Shown: piece after piece, positions 23,474 through 30,333 of the stretch
How the letters are laid out: each line of letters starts with the position of its first letter
Numbering within the stretch: the stretch's first letter is position 1
Source: J005 sp964613235
Lineage (GTDB): Bacteria > Pseudomonadota > Zetaproteobacteria > Mariprofundales > Mariprofundaceae
Length of the DNA: 30,333 nucleotides
Direction: 5' to 3'
NCBI GenBank assembly: GCA_964613235.1
Contig: CAZTGM010000017.1
Coordinates: 1 to 30,333, forward strand
Notes under the pieces: model-generated
What the model was told of the DNA's origin: nothing
The model's input: only the letters and a program-made list of their open reading frames with translations
Database searches by the model: none
Position numbers and translations under genes: made by a program

Positions 23474-25024
23474 TCATTCCCATTCGATCGTTGCCGGTGG
23501 TTTGCCGGACACGTCATACACAACACGGTTGATGCCATGAACTTCGTTAATAATGCGATTGGACACCTTGGCCAGCAGCGTATGCGGCAATTCAGCCCAG
23601 TGCGCGGTCATGAAATCTTCCGTCTGTACGGCGCGCAATGCCACCACCCATTCATAGGTACGGCCATCACCCATCACGCCCACGCTTTTCACTGGCAGAA
23701 ATACGACAAATGCCTGACTTGTTTTAGTATACCAGCCAGCAGCCCGCAACTCCTCGATAAAAATCGCATCAGCCAGGCGTAAAAGATCGGCGTATTCCCG
23801 CTTCACCTCACCCAGAATACGCACACCCAGCCCCGGACCGGGAAACGGATGGCGATAGACCATCTCAGGCGGCAAACCCAGAGCCACGCCCAGTTCGCGC
23901 ACCTCATCCTTGAACAGATCGCGTAATGGTTCCAGCAACTTCAGATGCAAGGTGTCAGGCAAACCGCCCACATTATGGTGACTCTTGATCGTATGCGCCT
24001 TTTTCGTCTTCGAGCCCGCCGATTCGATAACATCGGGGTAAATCGTTCCCTGCGCCAGCCATTTGGCATTGGGCATTTTCTCCGCTTCTTCCTGAAAAAT
24101 ATGCACGAATTCACGACCGATGATCTTGCGCTTGGCCTCGGGATCAGACACACCGGCCAGCGCCTGCATGAAACGATCACAGGCATCAACATGATCGACC
24201 TTCACACCCAGATGATCGGCAAATGTGGCCATGACCTGTTCAGCCTCGTTCAGACGCAACAGACCGTTATCCACAAAAATACAGGTTAACTGGTCGCCAA
24301 TGGCCCGGTGCAGCAATGCCGCCGCCACTGATGAATCCACACCGCCGGACAAACCCAGGATGACTTCCTCATCACCCACCTGCTGACGGATATGTGCCAC
24401 AGCCTCGTCAATATAGTGCGGCATGGTCCATTCACGGCCGCAACCGCAAATCTCATGCACGAAACGCGACAAAATAGCCTTGCCCTGTCGGGTATGCGTC
24501 ACTTCCGGATGAAACTGCAAGGCATAGTAGCGACGCTGTTCATCGGCCATACCGGCGATCGGTGTCGAATCATTGGCGCAGATCACATGAAAGCCCTGCG
24601 GCAACACAGACACCTTGTCGCCATGACTCATCCATACATCCAGCACGCCACCCTCGCGGTCCTCGATATCGCGAAGCAATGCGCTGTTGCCACTGGTCAG
24701 TACTTCTGCATAACCGAATTCACGCACATCACCGATTTCCACCTGCCCACCAAGTTGCACGGCCATCGTCTGCATGCCATAACAAATGCCGAGCACCGGC
24801 ACGCCCAGTTCGAATACGACAGCCGGCGCTTTCGGTGCCTGTGCTTCACAAACCGACTCAGGCCCGCCGGACAGGATGATACCGGACGGCCGAAAATCGC
24901 GAATCGCGGCCTCCTGCATGTCCCAGGGGTGCAGTTCGCAATAGACCTCGGCCTCGCGCACACGGCGGGCAATCAGCTGCGTATACTGTGATCCGAAATC
25001 GAGAATCAGAATGCGTTCATTCAT
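23474..25024 (-). CDS. guaA: GMP synthase (glutamine-hydrolysing)
   Basis: GuaA makes GMP from XMP, ATP and glutamine. The glutaminase domain has LDFGSQYTQLIARRVRE, the catalytic Cys81 in LGICYGMQ, and His172/Glu174 in QFHPEVTHT. The ATP pyrophosphatase domain has the P-loop LGLSGGVDSSVAAALL (224-239), and the C-terminal dimer domain follows (HPFPGPGLGVRILGEV). Length is 516 residues, close to the usual 515-525. It lies 18 bases after guaB, the classical guaBA operon, with the FKBP and ffh genes downstream. Confidence 0.98.
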   Translation of the reverse strand: MNERILILDFGSQYTQLIARRVREAEVYCELHPWDMQEAAIRDFRPSGIILSGGPESVCEAQAPKAPAVVFELGVPVLGICYGMQTMAVQLGGQVEIGDVREFGYAEVLTSGNSALLRDIEDREGGVLDVWMSHGDKVSVLPQGFHVICANDSTPIAGMADEQRRYYALQFHPEVTHTRQGKAILSRFVHEICGCGREWTMPHYIDEAVAHIRQQVGDEEVILGLSGGVDSSVAAALLHRAIGDQLTCIFVDNGLLRLNEAEQVMATFADHLGVKVDHVDACDRFMQALAGVSDPEAKRKIIGREFVHIFQEEAEKMPNAKWLAQGTIYPDVIESAGSKTKKAHTIKSHHNVGGLPDTLHLKLLEPLRDLFKDEVRELGVALGLPPEMVYRHPFPGPGLGVRILGEVKREYADLLRLADAIFIEELRAAGWYTKTSQAFVVFLPVKSVGVMGDGRTYEWVVALRAVQTEDFMTAHWAELPHTLLAKVSNRIINEVHGINRVVYDVSGKPPATIEWE

Positions 25025-25042
25025 AAAAGATTATCCGCCTGC

Positions 25043-26509
25043 TCAGGTATCGCGCCGGTAATTGGGCGCTTCCTTGGTAATCGTCACATCATGCACATGT
25101 GATTCGCGCAGACCTGCACCAGTAATGCGTACAAATTTCGCTCGCTCATGCATCTGCTCAACCGTTGCCGCACCGACATAACCCATGGCCGCACGCAGGC
25201 CACCTACCAGCTGATACAGGATGTCGTTCAGCGACCCCTTATAGGCCACCCGCCCTTCAATGCCTTCAGGCACAAGCTTCATCGCTTCTTCCACATCACC
25301 CTGGAAATAGCGATCCTTGCTACCCTGCTCCATGGCACCGATTGAACCCATGCCACGGTAAGCCTTGTAGGTGCGACCCTGATAGAGAATCTTTTCGCCG
25401 GGGGCCTCATCCGTGCCGGCAAACATCGAGCCAAACATGCACGTGGAAGCGCCAGCGGCCATGGCCTTGGCAAAATCACCGGAGAATTTGATGCCGCCAT
25501 CGGCAATCACCGGCACGCCCAGTTCCTTGCCTGCCGCCGCACACTGCATGACTGCCGACAACTGCGGCACACCGACACCTGCCACCATGCGCGTGGTACA
25601 AATCGAGCCGGGGCCAATGCCTACCTTCACGGCATCCGCACCGGCTTCCACCAGATCGCGTACAGCTTCCGGCGTGGCAATATTACCGCCAATGACCTGA
25701 ATACGATCGCCATGCTGCTGCTTGATCTCACGCACCTGATCGATCACACCCTGCGAATGCCCATGCGCCGTATCAACAACCACGGCATCCACACCGGCCT
25801 CCAGCAAGGCTTCAAAGCGCGCCAGTTCCTTGTCGCCAACACCGATAGCCGCTGCCACGAGCAAACGTCCCAGACCATCACGCACCGCATGAGGGAAGGC
25901 CGTCGCCTTTTCGATATCACGTACCGTGACCATGCCTTGCAGACGACCTTCATCATCCACGACCGGCAATTTCTCAATGCGATGCTCGTGAAATAAATCC
26001 TTGCAGGTTTCCAGGTCCGTGCCCTGACGTACGGAGACCAGACGATCCAGTGGCGTCATCATATCCGCCACGCGTTTGCCCGGGTCGCGTTCAAAGCGCA
26101 TGTCGCGATTGGTTACAATACCGCACACGCGTCCGTTTTCATCCAGCACCGGGAAACCGGAAAAACCGTATTCGTTTGCCAGTTGTTTGACCTGCTGCAG
26201 CACATCGCCGGGCGAAACCGTCAACGGTTCTTGCACAATACCGGCCTCATAGCGTTTGACACGACGCACTTCCGCAGCCTGACCGGCCGCATCCAGATTC
26301 TTGTGAATCACGCCGATGCCGCCTTCCTGCGCCAGTGCAATGGCTGTACCGGACTCGGTAACCGTATCCATGGCTGCAGATACAACCGGGATATTCAGCC
26401 GGATATTGCGCGTTAATTGCGATGATGTATTCACCATGCGCGGTACAACCGAACTGGCCTGCGGCACCAGCAATACATCATCAAATGTGAGGCCTTCGGG
26501 CAGAGACAT
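25043..26509 (-). CDS. guaB: IMP dehydrogenase
   Basis: GuaB oxidises IMP to XMP with NAD, the first committed step of GMP synthesis. The catalytic Cys304 is in GIGPGSICTTRMVAG, and the N-terminus LTFDDVLLVPQASSV is typical. Two CBS domains (about 92-205) sit between the two halves of the TIM barrel; the flap region with EGRVAYKGSLNDI is intact. I start at ATG 26509, with AAGGAGG eight bases upstream, giving 488 residues, the family length. The frame stays open to 26635 but those extra residues lie upstream of the promoter. It begins the guaB-guaA-FKBP-ffh unit and is divergent from yaaA. Confidence 0.98.
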   Translation of the reverse strand: MSLPEGLTFDDVLLVPQASSVVPRMVNTSSQLTRNIRLNIPVVSAAMDTVTESGTAIALAQEGGIGVIHKNLDAAGQAAEVRRVKRYEAGIVQEPLTVSPGDVLQQVKQLANEYGFSGFPVLDENGRVCGIVTNRDMRFERDPGKRVADMMTPLDRLVSVRQGTDLETCKDLFHEHRIEKLPVVDDEGRLQGMVTVRDIEKATAFPHAVRDGLGRLLVAAAIGVGDKELARFEALLEAGVDAVVVDTAHGHSQGVIDQVREIKQQHGDRIQVIGGNIATPEAVRDLVEAGADAVKVGIGPGSICTTRMVAGVGVPQLSAVMQCAAAGKELGVPVIADGGIKFSGDFAKAMAAGASTCMFGSMFAGTDEAPGEKILYQGRTYKAYRGMGSIGAMEQGSKDRYFQGDVEEAMKLVPEGIEGRVAYKGSLNDILYQLVGGLRAAMGYVGAATVEQMHERAKFVRITGAGLRESHVHDVTITKEAPNYRRDT

Positions 26510-26538
26510 AGGGTAAACCTCCTTGCAAGAGGCGCTGA

Positions 26539-26567
26539 ATCCTACGCATAACTTACGATGCATCCAA
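26539..26567 (-). promoter_or_regulatory. Promoter of guaB
   Basis: On the minus strand TTGGAT (26567-26562), a 17-base spacer and TAGGAT (26544-26539) are followed by TCAGCGCC. The transcript would start near 26532, with a 22-base leader that includes AAGGAGG. The -10 is identical to those proposed for argS and valS. Confidence 0.55.
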
Positions 26568-26582
26568 GCACCGAAACAGCGC

Positions 26583-26612
26583 TTGAAAACCGCTGCGAAT
26601 AAAGGGTATATT
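26583..26612 (+). promoter_or_regulatory. Promoter of yaaA
   Basis: TTGAAA (26583-26588), an 18-base spacer and TATATT (26607-26612) make a good sigma70 promoter. The leader is about 52 bases and carries GAGG eight bases before the ATG. No OxyR-like site could be recognised by eye. Confidence 0.55.
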
Positions 26613-26670
26613 TTCCATCTGCAATCATGGAGCATCGGTCTGTTGAATCGGATGTCGTGAGGACTGTTTC

Positions 26671-27432
26671 ATGATGATTGTCATTTCACCCGCCAAAAAG
26701 CTCGATGAGACTACGCCTGCGCCACTGCGCGAGCACAGTCAACCGGAACTGCTGACGCATAGCGCTAAACTCATCGACGTGCTGCGCGACATGGACAGCC
26801 TCCAGCTTGCCGATTTGATGAAGTTAAGCATGAAGCTGGCCGATCTGAACATGCAGCGCTTCCAGCAATGGCATACGCCATTCACGCCAGACAATGCCAA
26901 ACAGGCCGTGTTCATGTTCCGCGGCGAGACCTACCAGGGCCTGGATGCCGATTCACTGAATGCCGACGACCTGGCATTTGCGCAACAGCACCTGCGCATC
27001 CTCTCTGGCCTGTACGGCGTACTCAGGCCGCTGGATCTGATACAGCCCTATCGATTGGAAATGGGCACGCGCCTGGCCAATCCGCGTGGCCGCAACCTGT
27101 ACGAATTCTGGGGCGATACGATCACGGATGCGCTGAGTCGCGCCAGCAATGAATCCCCCAGGGTATTGGTAAACCTGGCCAGCGCAGAGTATTTCAAGGC
27201 CATCAGGCCTGCCGCACTGACAGGTGAAATCATCACGCCGGTGTTCAAAGAATCCAGAGCCGGAGGCTATAAAGTCATCGGCCTGTTCGCCAAGCGCGCC
27301 CGCGGCATGATGGCCCGCTTCATCATCCGCAATCGCATCCGCAATGCGGAACAGATCAAGGACTTCAGCGATGGTGATTACCAGTACCGCGAGGATATAT
27401 CCTCGGCAAATGAATGGGTATTCACACGCTGA
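26671..27432 (+). CDS. yaaA: YaaA/DUF328 peroxide-stress protein
   Basis: YaaA lowers free iron or protects DNA during hydrogen peroxide stress in E. coli; it is a DNA-binding protein of the DUF328 fold. The sequence starts MMIVISPAKKLDE, the family signature. Further family segments are FRGETYQGLDADSLNADDL, LRILSGLYGVLRPLDLIQPYRLEMGTRL (roughly 105-132), ANPRGRNLYEFWG, VNLASAEYFKAI and FAKRARGMMARFII. Length is 253 residues, normal. It has its own promoter, is divergent from guaB and converges on valS across a 119-base gap. It and mutM are the two oxidative-damage genes of the window. Confidence 0.95.
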   Translation: MMIVISPAKKLDETTPAPLREHSQPELLTHSAKLIDVLRDMDSLQLADLMKLSMKLADLNMQRFQQWHTPFTPDNAKQAVFMFRGETYQGLDADSLNADDLAFAQQHLRILSGLYGVLRPLDLIQPYRLEMGTRLANPRGRNLYEFWGDTITDALSRASNESPRVLVNLASAEYFKAIRPAALTGEIITPVFKESRAGGYKVIGLFAKRARGMMARFIIRNRIRNAEQIKDFSDGDYQYREDISSANEWVFTR

Positions 27433-27502
27433 CACCTACCTCTTCAGGTCACCACACCTGTAAGATCACCGACAAACACGACGACGACCTGTGCAAAGGC
27501 AT

Positions 27503-27538
27503 TTCTCCCGCTCCCCGGCCACAAGCGGGCCGGGAGAA
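27503..27538. terminator. GC-rich hairpin between yaaA and valS, possible two-way terminator
   Basis: TTCTCCCG (27503-27510) and CGGGAGAA (27531-27538) form a perfect 8-bp inverted repeat around a GC-rich loop that can itself pair (CCCGGCC with GGCCGGG). It lies in the convergent gap, where a shared terminator is expected, but no T run follows on either strand, so activity is uncertain. A palindrome GAAGCGCTTC (27536-27545) follows at once. A smaller repeat CAGGT/ACCTG lies at 27445-27460. Confidence 0.5.
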
Positions 27539-27551
27539 GCGCTTCAGCGTA

Positions 27552-30197
27552 TTATAGCGCCTGCAAGCGGGCGATATTCTGCTGCATTTCCCGATAACGT
27601 GCCTGCAGGCCGGTCAGTTCCTCACGCACGCCGGCCACAACAGCTTCCGGTGCATTAGCACAGAACTTCGGATTGCCCAGCTTCTTTTCCAGCTTGTCGA
27701 TATCGCGCTGCAGCCGGGCCATATTCTTCTCCAGTCGCGCAACTTCCTCTGCCACATCGACAAGACCTTTCAACGGCAGGTATACCTTGCAATCGGCCAA
27801 CGGAGCCACGGCCACCCCTTCCACATCAGCATCGGCAGCCAGCCATTCAACTGACTGCAGGCGTGCCAGGTTCTGCAATAAAGATTGCTGCTTCTGCAGT
27901 GCCTGATGTACCGCATCGTCGCAGGCAATCATGGCCGGCACACGCTTGCCGGGTGGCACATTCATTTCACCGCGTATGGAGCGAATGGCAGATACGATAT
28001 CGATGATACGCCGCATACCCTGCATGACTGCATCATCGCGACCGGACACGCCTGCATACGCCGCAGCGCTCACCAGACGCGCATCCGGCCCGTGCAATTC
28101 CTGCCACAGCGTTTCGGTGATAAACGGACAGATCGGATGCAGCAGGCGCAACCAGCCATCCATGGCTGTAAGCATGACGATGCGCGTTTCCTTCTTCGCC
28201 GCCTCATCCTCGCCATACAAGGCCACCTTGGCTGCTTCCACATACCAGTCGCAATAGGTGCCCCAGATAAAGTTATACAGTGCCGCCGCCGCTTCATTGA
28301 AACGGTATTCCTTCAGTGCCGCCTCCACCTCGCCGGCCGTGGCATCCAGCTCGGCAAGAATCCAGCGGTTCACATCCATGGTCGGCTGCACACCCGCATC
28401 CGGCTGCGCATCGCTGCGATTCATGAATACGAAACGTGCTGCATTCCATATCTTGTTCATGAAATTGCGATTGGCCTCGATACGACCCTCGTCCAGTTTG
28501 ACATCGCGACCGGGCGTAGCCATATGCGTCAGCGTGAAACGCAAGGCATCGGCACCGTACTTGTCAATCATGGCCAGCGGATCAATAACATTGCCCTTGG
28601 ACTTGGACATCTTCTGCCCCTGCGCATCGCGGATCAGCGCATGGATATAGATATCGCGAAATGGCACCTGACCGGTGAACTTCAGGCCCATCATAATCAT
28701 GCGCGCCACCCAGAAGAAAATGATATCGAAACCGGTCACCAGTACATCGGTCGGATAAAAACGCTTGAGCTCTTCAGTCTGCTCCGGCCAGCCCAGCGTG
28801 GAAAACGGCCACAGACCGGATGAGAACCAGGTATCGAGTACATCTTCGTCCTGCCGGATATGCGTACTGCCACAGCCCTCGCAACGCTCTGGCGACTGTC
28901 GCGCTACGGTAATATGGGTGCAATCGTCGCAATACCATGCCGGAATGCGATGTCCCCACCACAATTGTCGCGAAATGCACCAGTCCTGAATATTGCGCAT
29001 CCATTCGAAATAGGTTTTCTCCCAGAACTGCGGTACAAAACGGATGTCGCCATTCTCCACAGCACGGATCGCAGGCTCAGCCAGCGGTGCAATCTTCACA
29101 TACCACTGGTCGGTCAAATACGGCTCGATGACCGCATGCGAGCGGTCGCCGCGTCCCACCTTGTGTACATGTTCCTCGACCTTCTCCAGCAAGCCCTCGG
29201 CATCCAGGTCGGCGACGATGATTTCACGCGCTTCATAGCGATCCAGCCCACGATATTTTTCGGGAATAACATCCTCATCCACGAGATGCGCGCGCGAGGT
29301 GAAAATATTGCGCATCTCCAAATCATGTCGCTGCCCGACCTCGTAATCGTTAAAATCATGCGCCGGCGTAATCTTCACACAACCGGTACCGAATGCCGGA
29401 TCCACATATTCATCGGCAATCACCGGAATGGTACGCCCCGTCAGTGGCAGAATCAGCTCGCGACCAATCAGCTCGCGATAACGTTCGTCATCCGGATGCA
29501 CGGCCACAGCTGCATCGCCAAGCATCGTTTCCGGCCGTGTCGTCGCCACGATGACCGATTGTGACGGATCATCGGCGTAAGGGTAGCGGATATGCCAGAA
29601 ATGACCGGCCTCCTCTTCATGCTGCACTTCCAGATCGGACACGGCCGTTTCCAGCACCGGATCCCAGTTTACCAACCGCTTGCCGCGATAAATCAATCCT
29701 TCCTCATAGAGGCGTACAAACACCTCGCGTACGGCCTGCGACAGCCCTTCATCCAGTGTGAAGCGTTCCCGGCTCCAGTCGCATGACGCGCCCAACCGCT
29801 TGAGCTGATTGACAATCGTGCCGCCGGATTCCTCTTTCCATTCCCATACGCGATCGAGAAAACGCTCCCGCCCCATATCGCGACGATGCTTGCCTTCCTT
29901 GTCCAGCAGGCGCTCGACGACCATCTGCGTGGCGATGCCGGCATGGTCGGTACCCGGCTGCCACAACGTGGCCTTGCCCTTCATACGCTGCCAGCGGATG
30001 AGAATATCCTGAATCGTAAACGTAAATGCATGGCCCATATGCAGGCTGCCGGTCACATTCGGCGGCGGAATAACGATGCAATAGGCATCGTCCGCGTCTT
30101 CGGCTGGCTGGAATGCATCCGAAGCCAGCCATTGCTCATTGATGGCCGGTTCAACGGACTTGGGATCATAGATTTTGGCTAGCTCGTGCTGGCTCAT
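27552..30197 (-). CDS. valS: Valyl-tRNA synthetase
   Basis: ValS charges tRNA-Val and edits mischarged Thr. The class I motifs are PPNVTGSLHMGH (45-56) and KMSKS (529-533). The editing domain is inserted at about 190-340 (VIVATTRPETMLGDAAVAVHP, TGCVKITPAHDFNDYEVG). A zinc-knuckle-like pair of CxxC motifs occurs at 423-426 and 439-442. The anticodon-binding domain and the C-terminal coiled coil (about 815-881, VARLEKNMARLQRDIDKLEKKL) complete it. I start at ATG 30197, with GAGG just upstream, giving 881 residues; the frame is open further upstream but there it crosses the promoter. The 136 bases beyond the start, to the window edge, hold the promoter and no recognisable gene. Confidence 0.97.
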   Translation of the reverse strand: MSQHELAKIYDPKSVEPAINEQWLASDAFQPAEDADDAYCIVIPPPNVTGSLHMGHAFTFTIQDILIRWQRMKGKATLWQPGTDHAGIATQMVVERLLDKEGKHRRDMGRERFLDRVWEWKEESGGTIVNQLKRLGASCDWSRERFTLDEGLSQAVREVFVRLYEEGLIYRGKRLVNWDPVLETAVSDLEVQHEEEAGHFWHIRYPYADDPSQSVIVATTRPETMLGDAAVAVHPDDERYRELIGRELILPLTGRTIPVIADEYVDPAFGTGCVKITPAHDFNDYEVGQRHDLEMRNIFTSRAHLVDEDVIPEKYRGLDRYEAREIIVADLDAEGLLEKVEEHVHKVGRGDRSHAVIEPYLTDQWYVKIAPLAEPAIRAVENGDIRFVPQFWEKTYFEWMRNIQDWCISRQLWWGHRIPAWYCDDCTHITVARQSPERCEGCGSTHIRQDEDVLDTWFSSGLWPFSTLGWPEQTEELKRFYPTDVLVTGFDIIFFWVARMIMMGLKFTGQVPFRDIYIHALIRDAQGQKMSKSKGNVIDPLAMIDKYGADALRFTLTHMATPGRDVKLDEGRIEANRNFMNKIWNAARFVFMNRSDAQPDAGVQPTMDVNRWILAELDATAGEVEAALKEYRFNEAAAALYNFIWGTYCDWYVEAAKVALYGEDEAAKKETRIVMLTAMDGWLRLLHPICPFITETLWQELHGPDARLVSAAAYAGVSGRDDAVMQGMRRIIDIVSAIRSIRGEMNVPPGKRVPAMIACDDAVHQALQKQQSLLQNLARLQSVEWLAADADVEGVAVAPLADCKVYLPLKGLVDVAEEVARLEKNMARLQRDIDKLEKKLGNPKFCANAPEAVVAGVREELTGLQARYREMQQNIARLQAL

Positions 30198-30232
30198 GGT
30201 TTCCTCGGTGGTACAGATGTGTAAGGCGGCCC

Positions 30233-30260
30233 ATCCTACGTCTCGCCATACGCCGGGCAA
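30233..30260 (-). promoter_or_regulatory. Promoter of valS, stringent-type
   Basis: On the minus strand TTGCCC (30260-30255), a 16-base spacer and TAGGAT (30238-30233) are followed by GGGCCGCC, an all-GC discriminator. The transcript would start near 30226, about 29 bases before the ATG. The -35 and -10 hexamers are identical to those of argS. Confidence 0.6.
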
Positions 30261-30333
30261 CCATGAACTCGGCCCGATGTTTAGCCAGATAGTCATACGG
30301 TAAAAATCATGCCCGACATTTCCTGACAGGGAA

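Noticed and set aside
22791..23540. 249-codon open frame opposite the FKBP gene
   Set aside because: It covers the FKBP gene and the end of guaA antisense; no motif and no ribosome site.
26510..26635. N-terminal extension of guaB to 26635
   Set aside because: The open frame crosses the likely promoter; GuaB proteins begin at the MSLPEGLTFDD segment.
27885..28823. 312-codon open frame on the plus strand opposite valS
   Set aside because: Antisense to highly conserved valS, low-complexity His/Arg/Gln composition, no ribosome site or family motif.
1..30333. CRISPR array, insertion sequence, prophage or defence system
   Set aside because: No regularly spaced repeats, transposase or integrase motifs, or known defence domains were seen; the genes are core functions.

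Overview
This 30.3 kb window is a gene-dense, chromosomal, housekeeping stretch of a Gram-negative proteobacterium. Evidence for the Gram-negative assignment is LptF/G, a FimV-like protein, HflKC with DUF2065, a lipoprotein FKBP and a SPOR/FtsN-like protein. Several gene neighbourhoods are of the beta/gamma/zeta type: argS followed by a short membrane protein, hflK-hflC-DUF2065, and leuB-asd-fimV-truA. An alpha-type insertion in ArgS and a DUF992 gene point the other way. I think a Zetaproteobacterium (Mariprofundus-like) is the best single guess, but this rests on memory of gene order and was not tested. I see no rRNA, tRNA, CRISPR array, insertion sequence or phage gene.

Layout, left to right. 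Bases 1-2871 (minus): the start of a membrane-anchored SPOR/FtsN-like protein, argS and mutM. Bases 2932-3840 (plus): a two-domain cyclic-nucleotide-binding-like protein. Bases 3855-6007 (minus): the hflK-hflC-DUF2065 operon. Bases 6113-7168 (plus): an LptF/LptG permease, convergent with suhB (minus, 7171-7971). Bases 8144-10276 (plus): a membrane-bound hybrid histidine kinase whose 3' end overlaps truA. Bases 10209-17954 (minus): a long run glyA-nrdR-leuB-asd-fimV-ecfT-like-truA. Bases 18123-19057 (minus): an RNA methyltransferase and rplS, ended by a clear terminator. Bases 19231-19725 (plus): a secreted DUF992 protein. Bases 19732-21258 (minus): rpsP-rimM-trmD. Bases 21331-26509 (minus): guaB-guaA-FKBP-ffh. 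Bases 26671-27432 (plus): yaaA. Bases 27552-30197 (minus): valS.

The genes serve translation (argS, valS, rpsP, rplS, trmD, rimM, truA, the PF09936 methyltransferase), protein export and membrane quality control (ffh, FKBP, hflKC, lptF/G), nucleotide and amino-acid synthesis (guaAB, leuB, asd, glyA, with nrdR as regulator), and DNA or oxidative-damage protection (mutM, yaaA). Many neighbours touch or overlap (TAATG, TGATG, ATGA, TAGTG), which suggests translational coupling.

The most notable signals are not a new defence or mobile system. They are: (i) a shared promoter form, TTGCCC-16/17-TAGGAT or TATAGT followed by a GC-only or nearly GC-only discriminator, before argS, valS and rpsP, which looks stringent-response controlled; (ii) two plus-strand genes whose -10 box lies exactly seven bases before the ATG, with palindromes over the promoter, suggesting leaderless and regulated transcripts; (iii) a DUF992 gene with its own promoter, placed in opposite orientation inside the rpsP-rimM-trmD-rplS neighbourhood; (iv) an orphan EcfT-like membrane protein coupled to truA; and (v) a tandem cNMP-binding-like protein lacking the phosphate-binding arginine in both domains.
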